From: Arthrobacter sp.
GTDB lineage: Bacteria; Actinomycetota; Actinomycetes; Actinomycetales; Micrococcaceae
Direction: 5' to 3'
Assembly: GCA_031277795.1 (NCBI GenBank)
Contig: JAITLQ010000013.1
Location: 62,001-126,000, forward strand
Length of the DNA: 64,000 nt
Shown: piece after piece, positions 50,840 through 59,625 of the stretch
Layout of the letters: each line of letters begins with the position of its first letter
How positions within the stretch are numbered: the first letter of the stretch is position 1
Program-made: the position numbers and the translations under genes
Notes under the pieces: model-generated
Seen by the model: the letters and a program-made list of their open reading frames with translations, nothing else
Database searches by the model: none
Told to the model about the DNA's origin: nothing

Positions 50840-51904
50840 ATGTCCACGACTCTCCGCACCCCATGGGGCAAGGCCATCGGGCTCGGGCTCGGCGCCTCCC
50901 TCGCCGTGCTCCTCATCGTCCTGGCCTTCCTCTGGCCATCGAAGACGTCGACGGCGCAGAACCTGCCCGTCTCCATCGCCGGCCCGGAGCAGGCGGTCAC
51001 GGCCATCGAGGCGCAGCTCAAGGAGAAGGCGCCCGACCTCCTCGACCTCAAGCCCGCCGCCGACCGCGCCGAGGCCGAGCGCCAGATCCGGGAGCGCGAG
51101 ACGTACGGCGCCATCGTGCTCTCCGCGACCGGCGCCCCCGAGGTCCTCACGGCCCCCGCTGCCGGGGCCGCGGGCACCCAGGTCGTGACGCAGCTGGCCG
51201 CCACGCTGCAGGCCGGGCTAACCGCCCAGGCCCAGGCGACCGGCACCCAGGCACCCCAGGTGACCGTGACCGCCGTCGTGCCCTTGTCCGAGACCGACCC
51301 CAACGGCACCGGCCTCACGGCCGCCGCGTTCCCGCTCGCCCTGGGCGGCGTGATCGGCGGCGTGATGGTCTCGCTGCTGATCCGCGGCACGTGGCAGCGT
51401 TTCGCGGCCGCCGCCACCTTCGCCGCCGCCGCCGGCGGTCTCATGGTGTGGGTCATGCAGGCCTGGTTCGGCTACCTCCAGGGCAACGCGTGGCTCAACT
51501 TCCTGGCCATCGGGCTGACGATCCTGGCGACGGCCACGTTCATGATCGGCTGCGTGAAGCTGCTCGGGCGCCCCGGCATGGCGCTGGGCCCCATCGTGAC
51601 GGTGCTCCTGGGCAACCCGCTCTCCGGCACCACGGCCCCGTGGCAGTTCCTCCCCGAGCCCTGGGGCGCCATCGGCCAGCACCTCGTCCCCGGCGCGGGC
51701 AACACGCTCCTGCGCAACCTGAGCTACTTCCCCGACGCGCCCACGGCCGCGCAGTGGCTCACCCTCGCCGCGTGGGTCGTCTTCGGCGCGCTCCTGGCGA
51801 TCATCGGGCACGGCGTCCACTCGCGGCGGACCCCGGCCCACGCCCTGCCCGACGGCGCGGAGCCGGCTGCCGGCCAGGACGCACCGCAGGCGGTGGCCGC
51901 CTAG
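50840..51904 (+). CDS. ABC-2/YhgE-Pip-like membrane protein
   Basis: 354 residues with TTTGGAG ahead of the ATG. One N-terminal membrane helix (about 12-32), a ~130-residue extracytoplasmic domain with LPVSIAGPEQAVTAI, and five C-terminal helices (LALGGVIGGVMVSLLI ... FGALLAIIGHGV). This topology is that of DUF3533/YhgE-type ABC-2 permeases. Probably exports or organises a lipid, peptide or toxic compound under TetR control. No ATPase gene adjoins it. Confidence 0.75.
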   Translation: MSTTLRTPWGKAIGLGLGASLAVLLIVLAFLWPSKTSTAQNLPVSIAGPEQAVTAIEAQLKEKAPDLLDLKPAADRAEAERQIRERETYGAIVLSATGAPEVLTAPAAGAAGTQVVTQLAATLQAGLTAQAQATGTQAPQVTVTAVVPLSETDPNGTGLTAAAFPLALGGVIGGVMVSLLIRGTWQRFAAAATFAAAAGGLMVWVMQAWFGYLQGNAWLNFLAIGLTILATATFMIGCVKLLGRPGMALGPIVTVLLGNPLSGTTAPWQFLPEPWGAIGQHLVPGAGNTLLRNLSYFPDAPTAAQWLTLAAWVVFGALLAIIGHGVHSRRTPAHALPDGAEPAAGQDAPQAVAA

Positions 51905-51946
51905 GCATGCGCGACGGGCGCGAAGGCGCCCACGCGACTCCCCCAG

Positions 51947-51998
51947 AAACGGCCCCGGCCCGGGCGTGGAAACACGCTCGGGCCGGGGCCGTTTTGTT
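51947..51998 (+). terminator. Rho-independent terminator
   Basis: AAACGGCCCCGGCCCGGGCG TG - AAA - CACGCTCGGGCCGGGGCCG then TTTTGTTGTT. Ends the ABC-2 gene transcript; in reverse it also serves the leftward GNAT gene weakly. Confidence 0.9.
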
Positions 51999-52021
51999 GT
52001 TGGGGGCGGGCCGTCAGCTCC

Positions 52022-52453
52022 TCAGCGCTTGAGCAGCATCGTCTCGTCGATGCCCTGGGTGCGCACGTACTTGAAGCCAAGGCGCTCGTACAGCGCCCGC
52101 GAGCGGCTCCCCGCCAAGCTTTCGAGTTCAACGCTTCCCGGGTGCTCCATGAGCCCCTGCGTCAGGACGGCCGAGCCGAGGCCCTGCCCTCGCACCGACG
52201 GATCCAGATAGAACAGGCTCAGCTTCCAGCCGACCATGGTGCGCGTCCACGCGATGGACCCGACCGAACGGTTTTCACACCGAATGATGCGCACGTCCGC
52301 CGTCTTCAGGGCGTCCTCGATGCGCCCGCGCGAACGCTGCGGCTCCCAGCGCCCCAGCGCCTCGAGTTCGGCACGCATGGCGCGCTCCTTGAGGCGTTCC
52401 AACCAACCCAAGTCTGCGAGGGTGGCGGGACGCTGCGAAAACGTCATCGTCAT
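52022..52453 (-). CDS. GNAT-family N-acetyltransferase
   Basis: 143 residues from ATG 52453 (52447 is possible). The acetyl-CoA loop RGQGLGSAVL and the C-terminal ALYERLGFKYV are the family motifs. Substrate unknown. The neighbouring VOC gene 30 bp upstream on the same strand is probably co-transcribed. Confidence 0.85.
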   Translation of the reverse strand: MTMTFSQRPATLADLGWLERLKERAMRAELEALGRWEPQRSRGRIEDALKTADVRIIRCENRSVGSIAWTRTMVGWKLSLFYLDPSVRGQGLGSAVLTQGLMEHPGSVELESLAGSRSRALYERLGFKYVRTQGIDETMLLKR

Positions 52454-52483
52454 GCCACCCAAGGTAAGGGTGAAACCCGTCCC

Positions 52484-52882
52484 TTAGCCATTCGTGACGC
52501 GCCCCAATTCCGCCTGCGAGCGCAGCACGCAGAACTCATTACCCTCCGGGTCCTGTAGCACCGCCCAACCGGTGCCGTCCGCATGACGCCGATCATCGAT
52601 CAGGGAGGCACCGGCACCCAGCAGGCGAGTCACCTCGGCATCGCGGTCACGGTCGGTCGGACGCACATCGAAATGCAAGCGATTCTTGATGGCCTTGTGC
52701 TCCGGAACCTCCAGGAAAAGCAGGGCGTGGGAACCGTCGGCCGATTGAATCCAGCATTCCTCGTGTCCCGGTTCATTCGGGTCTCCCGGGGCATCCTCGT
52801 ACCCCAATTGCGCCTTCCACCATTCGGAGAGCGCGTAGGCATCAACACAGTCAATCGAGGTGTGTGAAATCGCGAAGGCCAT
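52484..52882 (-). CDS. Glyoxalase/VOC-family protein
   Basis: 132 residues. Glyoxalase_6-like fold: SIDCVDAYALSEWWKAQLGY at the N-terminus, NRLHFDVRPTD in the middle and WAVLQDPEGNEFCVL at the end. Metal-site His/Glu are partly present. Function unknown; small VOC proteins often act in antibiotic or aldehyde detoxification. Confidence 0.85.
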   Translation of the reverse strand: MAFAISHTSIDCVDAYALSEWWKAQLGYEDAPGDPNEPGHEECWIQSADGSHALLFLEVPEHKAIKNRLHFDVRPTDRDRDAEVTRLLGAGASLIDDRRHADGTGWAVLQDPEGNEFCVLRSQAELGRVTNG

Positions 52883-52950
52883 GCTCCACCGTACGGGCTA
52901 GACCCCTCCCCCGTAACCCCCTTTCCAGGGCGGGTAAGCAAACAAAAGAA

Positions 52951-52992
52951 CGACGGCGTGTGGCCGGGTAGGTGCCCGGCCACACGCCGTCG
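52951..52992. terminator. Hairpin made of two inverted GAC-boxes
   Basis: Perfect 18-bp stem CGACGGCGTGTGGCCGGG / CCCGGCCACACGCCGTCG, six-base loop. It is built from the dispersed motif and lies 25 bp after the Lsr2 stop, so it probably ends lsr2 transcription. An AACAAAAGAA run on the left side gives TTCTTTTGTT in the leftward RNA, a usable terminator tail. Confidence 0.85.
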
Positions 52993-53016
52993 CGCTCAAG
53001 CAGCGGAAGCCGTGGC

Positions 53017-53367
53017 TCAGTGAGCGGCGGCGTACGCCTCCTGGATGGCGGCGGGGATGCGGCCGCGCTCGGCCACCTCGTAGCCGTTGGCCTTGGCCCA
53101 CTCGCGCATCTTGGTTTGTTCGCCCGAGCCGGCGGCGGCGCGGCGCGGGGTGGAGCCGGTGGCGCGCTTCACGCCGCCGGCCGCGACCTTGGTGGAGACC
53201 TCGATGAAACGGTCCAGGGCGGCGTGGAACTGATCCGCGCCCTTCTCATCAACATCGAGGCGGTAGGTCTTACCCTCCACCGAGAAATGAATCCGGTGCG
53301 CCTTGTCTGCATCAAGGGCCTTGCCGGTGAGGTCGTCAATGAGCGTGGTCGTCTGAATTTCAGCCAT
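53017..53367 (-). CDS. lsr2: Lsr2 nucleoid-associated protein
   Basis: 116 residues from ATG 53367. N-terminal dimerisation domain (MAEIQTTTLIDDLTG, AHRIHFSVEGKTYRLDVDEK), a linker with basic residues, and the C-terminal DNA-binding domain containing the AT-hook-like RGRIPAAI with MREWAKANGYEVAERG. Binds AT-rich DNA and silences acquired genes in actinobacteria. The upstream region is AT-richer than the window average and may be its own target. Confidence 0.95.
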   Translation of the reverse strand: MAEIQTTTLIDDLTGKALDADKAHRIHFSVEGKTYRLDVDEKGADQFHAALDRFIEVSTKVAAGGVKRATGSTPRRAAAGSGEQTKMREWAKANGYEVAERGRIPAAIQEAYAAAH

Positions 53368-53394
53368 GCCGTATACCTTGCGGTATTTTTGAAT

Positions 53395-53419
53395 GAATTG
53401 CCAGCCGACACGGCAATTC
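53395..53419. promoter_or_regulatory. Inverted repeat upstream of lsr2
   Basis: GAATTGCC - 9 bases - GGCAATTC, 28 bp before the lsr2 start in an AT-rich tract (GGTATTTTTGAATG). Possible autoregulatory site or leader hairpin. Confidence 0.55.
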
Positions 53420-53864
53420 ACATGAATGGACGAAAGTCGTCGCGGGCCGCGCGTACCGAGAAATGCACCGTCTATTGTTCGATGCCTCCCGGAGTAACGT
53501 CACGCCCAATTCCCCACCGTCAAGGGGGAACCCACGTTGCGGAGACCGGTGCGGCCACCTCTCATGTCCGGCGAGTGACTCCGCTTCGCTTTCCCGCGTT
53601 GGCGTGCAGCGCAGCATGGCGGTCACCGACCTCATCCAGGCGCAGGACCCCAAGCCGATCCTGCATTTCTTGATGCGTGCGATGGACTTGTACGGGCGGC
53701 TGCGCAACGGCTCGCACACGGCCCGACGGACAGCGGCAACCTTGCGTCAGCGGCTCACTATTGAAGTTTGTGCCTTCAAACTTGATTAACGGGCCCGCTA
53801 CGCAAGGCTGCTCCCCTGTCCCGGCCCGCCCGGGCGGCGTCGCGGGGCAGGTCCTCGCCGCCGG
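53420..53864. other. Region without a supported gene
   Basis: About 445 bp of mixed composition between lsr2 and the membrane-protein gene. Open frames exist on both strands (e.g. 53616-53789 plus, starting MAVTDLIQAQDPKPILHF), but neither shows a family signature or a good ribosome-binding site. A small inverted repeat AAGTTTG / CAAACTT (53765-53784) is present. Confidence 0.5.
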
Positions 53865-54248
53865 CTAGCCCCGTCCCCGCATGGAGTCCCACCCGGCGAA
53901 GGCCCGCGAGCGCATCCAGAGCGCCAGCCAGCAGACCCCAGCAAGGGGGATCAGAAAAGCCACGGCCGTCAGCAGCGGGGGAATCCATCCCAGGGAATAG
54001 TCCGTGCTCATCAGCTGCTTGGCCACGATCCACAGCCCCATGGCGCCGATGAGACCCAGGAGGCCGGCGCCCACGCGCAGCAAGACCGCCGCCCAGCCCG
54101 GCAACGGCCAGTACTCCTTTGGTGCCTTACTCGGCGGCAGCGCCGAGAACCCCCGCGAGGCCCGCCACTCGTTGTGCTCGGCCTCCTCGCGCTCGCGCCG
54201 CCGCACGCGCTCCGCGTAGGCCGCCTTCCACTCCCGCCTGCTGACCAT
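53865..54248 (-). CDS. Small membrane protein, unidentified
   Basis: 127 residues from ATG 54248; the further-upstream start at 54281 enters the terminator. A strongly charged N-terminal segment (WKAAYAERVRRREREEAEHN) likely forms a helix, followed by two membrane helices (about 55-80 and 90-112) and a short basic tail. No family recognised. Confidence 0.65.
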   Translation of the reverse strand: MVSRREWKAAYAERVRRREREEAEHNEWRASRGFSALPPSKAPKEYWPLPGWAAVLLRVGAGLLGLIGAMGLWIVAKQLMSTDYSLGWIPPLLTAVAFLIPLAGVCWLALWMRSRAFAGWDSMRGRG

Positions 54249-54279
54249 GCGCACGCATGTAGTGGGGCCAGGAAACGCC

Positions 54280-54312
54280 AAGGGCGGGTCACGCTATGCG
54301 TGACCCGCCCTT
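54280..54312 (-). terminator. Terminator after the cold-shock gene
   Basis: Perfect 15-bp stem AAGGGCGGGTCACGC / GCGTGACCCGCCCTT with loop TAT, 26 bp after the cold-shock stop. Ends the leftward cold-shock transcript. Confidence 0.85.
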
Positions 54313-54338
54313 GCATCGGCTCAAAGCAGCCGAAAGAC

Positions 54339-54542
54339 TCAGAGGCCGCGGATGTCGGCAGCCTGCAGGCCCTTGGGGCCCTCGACAACCTCGAACTCCA
54401 CGTGCTGGCCCTCTTCCAGGTTGCGGTGACCCGTGCCCTGGATGGCGGAGAAGTGAGCGAAGACGTCGGCGGAACCGTCGTCAGGAGCGATGAAGCCGAA
54501 GCCCTTCTCGGAGTTGAACCACTTGACGATGCCGGTAGCCAT
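54339..54542 (-). CDS. cspA: Cold-shock protein
   Basis: 67 residues, complete CSD fold: [19 protein letters not shown] (RNP1), VFAHFSAI (RNP2) and the closing [13 protein letters not shown]. Single-stranded nucleic acid chaperone. AAGGAAG precedes the ATG. The 5' region to 55066 is long and free of other supported genes, as expected for a structured cold-shock leader; its exact promoter was not identified. Confidence 0.95.
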   Translation of the reverse strand: MATGIVKWFNSEKGFGFIAPDDGSADVFAHFSAIQGTGHRNLEEGQHVEFEVVEGPKGLQAADIRGL

Positions 54543-55066
54543 AATTGCTTCCTTCTGTGTTGCAGGCCGCGCTCGCGACCAAGTCCCCATCGACGTTTTC
54601 GATGAGGGCGGTGTGTGGGATGCATTCACGCACAGAATCTCCGCCCCGGGCTTGCCTCGTCGGGAGGACAGCAACCGGAACGGGATGGTCATCACCGGCG
54701 CCGAGCGCCCGGTGGAGCTGCCCGGCCACAGCGGCCGGGGCGAGTGCGTTGATGATGCAAATCGATTCATTCGGCGGTCCGGCCGCGAGGCCGAACCGGT
54801 TTTCCACGAGGTGTTCCTCGCTGCCCCGGCAGGCCCAGGTTCCCCCCTACCCTGCCGGCGCACTCATCAATCTACCCTGATCCGGCCCGCATGCGTAGCG
54901 CTCGGACACAACTTGTCACCGCTGGATTCACCCCGCCGCACGCGAGGCGACCCCGGAACCCGCCGCGTCCCCACCCGGCCGGGCACCCGCGTGCCGCCCC
55001 TGTGAATCCCGTCCGGGCGGCGTCGCGCATTCGCTGGCACACCCGCCCGCCCACCAAGATGGAACG
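54543..55066. other. Cold-shock leader and MFS upstream region
   Basis: 524 bp. The left part is the 5' side of cspA (leftward), likely including a long untranslated leader. The right part precedes the MFS gene start (GTG 55067, GGAAC). Open frames crossing this stretch have no family resemblance and were not accepted. Confidence 0.5.
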
Positions 55067-56320
55067 GTGAGTCACCAGCCGCCGTCGAAACCAGTGAAGT
55101 TTGCCGCCCTCAAGGACAAGCTGACCCGTCCCTATCTCTTTGGCGCCGGCCTGAGCATGATGGCGGACAACATCGAGCACGTCATCACCTACTGGGTGCT
55201 GTGGCAGACCTTCCACTCCCCGCTGCTGACGGGCTTCCAGGTCATCTCGCATTGGCTGCCGTTCCTCCTGCTCTCGGTGCCCTTCGGGGCCCTCGCCGAG
55301 CGCTACGACAACCGCAAGCTCATCCAGATCGCCCAGGGCCTGTTCATGCTGGTCTCGCTGACCTGGGGCGTGCTGTTCATGACCGGCTCGCTGCAGCTCT
55401 GGCACGCGTGCGTGCTCCTCGTCCTGCACGGCTGCGCCGGCGCGCTGTGGGCCCCGGCCGAGCAGATGATGCTCCACGACTACGCCGAACCCCACGACCT
55501 TCCCGGCGCCGTGCGCCTCAACGCGACCTTCCGCAATCTGGGCATGCTGGCCGGACCCATCGTCGGCTCGTTCCTGCTGTGGTTCCTCGGCCCCGCCTGG
55601 GGCATCCTCGCGAACATCCTCTTCTACCTGCCCATGACCGTGTTCATGGCACGCACCCCCTACACGGGTCACACGCGCAGCGGCCTGGTACTCACCAAGC
55701 GCCCGCGCTTCTCGGAGATGTTTGGCGTGATCGCCTCCGTGGCGCACGACAAGGTGCTGCTCGGCATGATCCTCATCTCCGGCCTCGCGGCCCTCTGCAT
55801 CGGCGGCTCCCTGCAGGTCTCCATCCCCGACTTCGCCACGACCCTGGGCGCGGGGGACGAGGGCGGCATCGGCTACGGGCTGCTCCTCTTCGCCAACGGC
55901 GTGGGAGGCGTGGTGGGCGGGCTCCTCCTCGAGGCCACCGGCTGGGTGCGCCCCTCGGCCAAGGCCGCCGTCGTCTCGACCGTGCTCTTCGGCGCCACCA
56001 CCGTCACCGTGGCGCTCTCCAGCTCCTACGCCCTCGCGGTGGCTGCGCTCGTGATCGGCGGGGTCGCCGCCCTGACTTCCTCCACCATCGGCCAGGCCTT
56101 GGTGCAGCTGCGCGCCAAGCCGGAGGAACGCGGCCGCGTGGTGGGCGTCTACAACATGTTCGGTTCCGGGCTGCGCACGGGCAACGGCGTCACCCTGGCC
56201 GTCCTCGGCTCGATCCTCGGGATCGGCTGGGCCGTCGCGTGGGGCGGCATCGCCCTTGTGCTCGGTGCCCTCGTGATCTGGGCCGTGATGGCCAAGCAAT
56301 TGCGCGCACCGCAGGGCTGA
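55067..56320 (+). CDS. MFS transporter (EntS/MFS_3-like)
   Basis: 417 residues from GTG 55067, about eleven to twelve membrane helices. The loop after helix 2 (FGALAERYDNRKLIQIAQGL) fits MFS motif A, and GRVVGVYNMFGSGLRTGNG lies near helix 11. MFS_3 proteins export siderophores or drugs. Substrate not predictable. Followed by a hairpin terminator at 56342-56370. Confidence 0.9.
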   Translation: MSHQPPSKPVKFAALKDKLTRPYLFGAGLSMMADNIEHVITYWVLWQTFHSPLLTGFQVISHWLPFLLLSVPFGALAERYDNRKLIQIAQGLFMLVSLTWGVLFMTGSLQLWHACVLLVLHGCAGALWAPAEQMMLHDYAEPHDLPGAVRLNATFRNLGMLAGPIVGSFLLWFLGPAWGILANILFYLPMTVFMARTPYTGHTRSGLVLTKRPRFSEMFGVIASVAHDKVLLGMILISGLAALCIGGSLQVSIPDFATTLGAGDEGGIGYGLLLFANGVGGVVGGLLLEATGWVRPSAKAAVVSTVLFGATTVTVALSSSYALAVAALVIGGVAALTSSTIGQALVQLRAKPEERGRVVGVYNMFGSGLRTGNGVTLAVLGSILGIGWAVAWGGIALVLGALVIWAVMAKQLRAPQG

Positions 56321-56341
56321 ACCCGCCGTCGGCGGAGCCAT

Positions 56342-56370
56342 GGGGAGGGCCGCCTGAGGCGGACCTCCCC
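56342..56370. terminator. Bidirectional hairpin between MFS and GntR genes
   Basis: GGGGAGG-G-CCGCCT-G-AGGCGG-A-CCTCCCC, with two bulges, in the convergent gap. A GAC-box-like copy (GCACGACGTCGGGCGC) follows at 56383-56398, directly before the gntR stop. Confidence 0.75.
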
Positions 56371-56398
56371 TGTGACTGAACTGCACGACGTCGGGCGC

Positions 56399-57181
56399 TT
56401 AGACCGCGCGCACGCTCGCCGGGCGCGGGGCCGCAAGGGGGCTGGCCGGATGCGGGGCCGCAAGGGCGCCGCTCACCGCCGGGGCGGCGCCGGCGGCCTT
56501 GCGCAGGCCCTCGGCGATGAGTCCGGCGTGCGCCTCGGCCGCCTCGCCGTCGCCGTCCAGGATGGCCTGGGCCAGGTCAAGGTGGGCCCGCACCAGTTCC
56601 CCGGTGGGCAGGAACGGGGCCAAGCCGTGACGCCCCCGCAGGCGCGCCGTCTCCTGCACCGACGCGGCGAACGAGGCGAAGAAACTGTTGCCGCTGAAGC
56701 GCAGGAGCAACATGTGGAACTCGGTATCCAGCTCCACCAGCTCCGGCGGGAAGCCGCCGGACCTGCCGGCACCCAAAGCGGCGGCCAACTCCACGAGCCG
56801 CTGCCGCACATGCTGCGGGGCATGCTTGGCGGCGCCGACCGCGGCCAGCGGCTCCACGCCGGCGCGCAGCATGCACAGCTCGGAGAACTGCTGGACCGCC
56901 CGGCGCCCGGCCAGCCGCCAGCGAATCACCCTGGCCGAACCGACGTTCCAGAGCTCCTGCGGGTTGACCACCACGCCCACACTGCGACGCGGCGTCACGA
57001 GGCCAAGCGTCTCCAATTGATGCATGACGTCGCGGGCGCTGCTCCGCGTCATCGAAAAGCGTTCCTGCAGGCCATCAATGGTGTATCGATAACCCGCCGA
57101 GACGCTACCTTCGACGATTTCAAGGCCAAGCACGTCCAGAGCTCCACCCTGGATTTCGGCCCTTTCCTGCACACTGCTCAT
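56399..57181 (-). CDS. GntR-family (FadR-type) regulator
   Basis: 260 residues from ATG 57181. Winged helix (LQERFSMTRSSARDVMHQLE) and an FCD domain with ELDTEFHMLLLRFSGNSFF. The C-terminal ~35 residues are Ala/Pro-rich (APAVSGALAAPHPASPLAAP). No obvious target beside it; it converges on the MFS gene. Confidence 0.88.
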   Translation of the reverse strand: MSSVQERAEIQGGALDVLGLEIVEGSVSAGYRYTIDGLQERFSMTRSSARDVMHQLETLGLVTPRRSVGVVVNPQELWNVGSARVIRWRLAGRRAVQQFSELCMLRAGVEPLAAVGAAKHAPQHVRQRLVELAAALGAGRSGGFPPELVELDTEFHMLLLRFSGNSFFASFAASVQETARLRGRHGLAPFLPTGELVRAHLDLAQAILDGDGEAAEAHAGLIAEGLRKAAGAAPAVSGALAAPHPASPLAAPRPASVRAV

Positions 57182-57376
57182 GTTCCAACCCCCTAGGAAG
57201 CCGCCCCCCGACGGCCATTCTGGCGCTAGCCTAGCCCCAAATCCTTCGCCGTGTGTTGGTTCAATGTTCTTTAGTTGACAATCTCGTCGGCCACTTTGCT
57301 GGGTTGCAAACATCGGCCCGGCTCACACCGGTTCCTCAGCCGGGGCGGATAACCTCACCCCCAGTGAAAGGACGTC

Positions 57377-58126
57377 ATGCCCAACACCCAGGACACCCCG
57401 GTTCCACCCTCGCCAGCGGAGAACTCACCGACCGCGCCACCTGTCGACGCGCTCCAGGCCGCCCTGCCGTTCCTGGCCGCGACCGACGAGCCGGGAGCGG
57501 GGGCGGACATGCGGAGCATGGGGCGCACCCTGCGGCGCTTCCTGCTTGAATACGAATTCGGGTTGCGCGAGGTGGAGACAAAAATCGCGATCCTTCGCGA
57601 GGAATTCCTCCACATGCATTCCTATAACCCCATCGAGCATGTCTCCACGAGGGTGAAGTCGCCGGACTCGTTGCTGGCCAAGATCCGGCGCCGGGGCGTG
57701 GAGATGAGCATGGAGGCGGTGCGCCGCGAGATCACCGATATCGCCGGCGCGCGGGTGACCTGCAGCTTCACCGCGGACGTCTACCGGCTCTTCGACCTGC
57801 TCACGCAGCAGGACGACATCACGGTCCTCGACGTCAAGGACTACATCGCCGACCCCAAGCCCAGCGGCTACCAATCGCTACACGCCGTGGTCCAGGTGCC
57901 GGTGTTCCTCTCCTCCGGGACGGCACACGTCACGGTGGAGATGCAGTTCCGCACGGTCGCCATGGATTTCTGGGCCACGCTCGAGCACAAGATCCACTAC
58001 AAGTTCGAGGGTCACGTCCCGCCCGGCTTGGAGGCCCAGCTGACGGAGGCCGCGCACATCGCCACGGACCTCGACCGGCGCATGGAGGCGCTGCACCGCA
58101 GCGTGCACGGGGATCAGCGGGACTGA
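57377..58126 (+). CDS. Small alarmone synthetase (RelQ/RelP-like)
   Basis: 249 residues, no hydrolase, TGS or ACT domain. (p)ppGpp-synthetase motifs: DSLLAKIRRRG, ITDIAGARVTCSF and DYIADPKPSGYQSLHAVVQV, then VEMQFRTVAMDFWATLEHK. Transfers pyrophosphate from ATP to GDP/GTP; small synthetases respond to cell-envelope stress. TTGACA at 57275 is a possible -35. Confidence 0.93.
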   Translation: MPNTQDTPVPPSPAENSPTAPPVDALQAALPFLAATDEPGAGADMRSMGRTLRRFLLEYEFGLREVETKIAILREEFLHMHSYNPIEHVSTRVKSPDSLLAKIRRRGVEMSMEAVRREITDIAGARVTCSFTADVYRLFDLLTQQDDITVLDVKDYIADPKPSGYQSLHAVVQVPVFLSSGTAHVTVEMQFRTVAMDFWATLEHKIHYKFEGHVPPGLEAQLTEAAHIATDLDRRMEALHRSVHGDQRD

Positions 58127-58328
58127 GCCGGGGAGCTGGTTCCGGCGGGGCTCGGGGTGTGGAGACCCGGGGTGCGGCGGGCCGGGTAGAGACGGGCCGC
58201 GGCTGGCCGAGTGGTGGCGGGGCTCCTGAGGGCTGCCGAGGGCGCCTGAGCACCCGGCGAAGCATGTGGTACGGTTTTCCCAATCGCACGGCACGAGGCC
58301 GCGCCACGTGCCCCTGGAGGTGGAGAAG

Positions 58329-58409
58329 ATGACGGTTCCCCAGCTGGTTGCCTTGCGCAACACGACGTCCCTCCCGCAGTTCTCCGGCCCCGCACCGCTC
58401 GCGCCCTGA
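58329..58409 (+). CDS. Candidate 26-residue leader peptide upstream of rsgA
   Basis: ATG 58329 with GGAGG 11 bases upstream and a second GGAG closer; the peptide MTVPQLVALRNTTSLPQFSG PAPLAP ends with TGA at 58407-58409, 85 bp before rsgA. The rest of the gap 58127-58494 shows no other gene. Pro/Leu/Thr-rich, no family. Could be an uORF or chance. Confidence 0.4.
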   Translation: MTVPQLVALRNTTSLPQFSGPAPLAP

Positions 58410-58494
58410 GGCATCTCGAACGCTCTTCTGCAGCTGTATGCCGCGCGACGCGCACCACTAGACCCGGGGCCCCGTACCGAAACAGGTATCCACC

Positions 58495-59625
58495 GTGGCC
58501 ACCCCACCGCTGACTTCCGCTTCATCCCCCGCCTCCTCGCGCCTCGACGCGCTGGGCTGGGGCCCAGACATCGCCGCGGCCTTCACCGCGGCCCACCCCT
58601 CCCCCGGCGCCGAGCCAGCCCGCGTCCTGCGGGCGGAGCGCGGCTCCTGCGAGGTCATGACCGCCTCCGGACCGGTCCGCGTTGACCTCATCGCCTCTCA
58701 TCACCGCGAACCGGAGGACACCCCGACCACCGGAGACTGGGTGGTGCTCGCTCCGCCCCCAGGCACCGTCGGAGACGTGGCGGAGCCCCGGCGCCTCGAG
58801 GCGCTGCTGCCCCGCCGCACGAGCCTGCGGCGCGGGGGCGCGAGCGCCGCCTCGCACCTCCAGCTGCTCGCCGCCAACGTCGACACGGTGATCGTTGCCG
58901 TCTCCCTGGCCAACCCCTTGCGGCAGGCTCGCACCGAACGCCTGCTCGCCCTCGCGTGGGCCTCCGGCGCCACCCCCGTCGTGGCCCTGACCAAGGCGGA
59001 TCTCTCCCTCGACACCGCCGGCGCCCAGGCCGCGGTGTCCGAGGTGGCGCTCGGGACCGACGTAGTCCTCACATCGGCGGCCACGGGCGAGGGGATCGAA
59101 CGCCTTCGAGCCCTGGCCCGCGGCACCGTTGCCCTCTTGGGCCCCTCCGGCGCCGGCAAGTCATCGCTCGGCAACGCCCTGCTCGGCGAGGAGCTCCTCG
59201 ACACCGGCGCCATCCGCGAGGCCGACGGCCGCGGCCGGCACACCACCGCGTGGCGCGAGCTGCTTCCCCTGCCGGGCGGCGGCGTCCTGCTCGACACCCC
59301 TGGACTTCGCTCGGTGGGCATGACGGGCGACGAGGAGGGGCTTGAGCGCGCCTTCGAGGACATCGAAGCCCTGTCCGCCGGCTGTCGCTTTGCCGATTGC
59401 GAGCATCGCACCGAACCCGGATGCTCCGTCCTCGCCGCGATCGAGGACGGGCGACTGACCCGGCGCCGCCTCGAGAGCTACCGCAAGCTCTTGCGGGAGA
59501 ATGCTTGGCAGGCCTCCCGCAGCGATGCGCGTCTCCGCCAGGAGCTGGGCGCCAAGTGGAAGTCGGTGGCCAAGAGCCACCGCGCCATGAAGCAGGAACT
59601 CAAGCGAAGGAACAACGGCCGATGA
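58495..59625 (+). CDS. rsgA: Ribosome biogenesis GTPase RsgA
   Basis: 376 residues from GTG 58495. Circularly permuted GTPase: an N-terminal OB-fold, then G4 (ALTKAD), G1 (GPSGAGKSSL), G3 (DTPGLRSVG) and the C-terminal zinc-binding CRFADCEHRTEPGC. Matures the 30S subunit; stimulated by the ribosome. Overlaps the downstream GNAT gene (ATGA). Confidence 0.95.
   Translation: MATPPLTSASSPASSRLDALGWGPDIAAAFTAAHPSPGAEPARVLRAERGSCEVMTASGPVRVDLIASHHREPEDTPTTGDWVVLAPPPGTVGDVAEPRRLEALLPRRTSLRRGGASAASHLQLLAANVDTVIVAVSLANPLRQARTERLLALAWASGATPVVALTKADLSLDTAGAQAAVSEVALGTDVVLTSAATGEGIERLRALARGTVALLGPSGAGKSSLGNALLGEELLDTGAIREADGRGRHTTAWRELLPLPGGGVLLDTPGLRSVGMTGDEEGLERAFEDIEALSAGCRFADCEHRTEPGCSVLAAIEDGRLTRRRLESYRKLLRENAWQASRSDARLRQELGAKWKSVAKSHRAMKQELKRRNNGR

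Noticed and set aside
53463-53789. Plus-strand frame of 108 codons between lsr2 and the membrane protein
   Set aside because: No ribosome-binding site, no family similarity and an equally long frame on the other strand.
54490-55005. Plus-strand frame opposite the cold-shock gene and leader
   Set aside because: It overlaps cspA in antisense and shows no family features; a long untranslated cold-shock leader explains the gap better.
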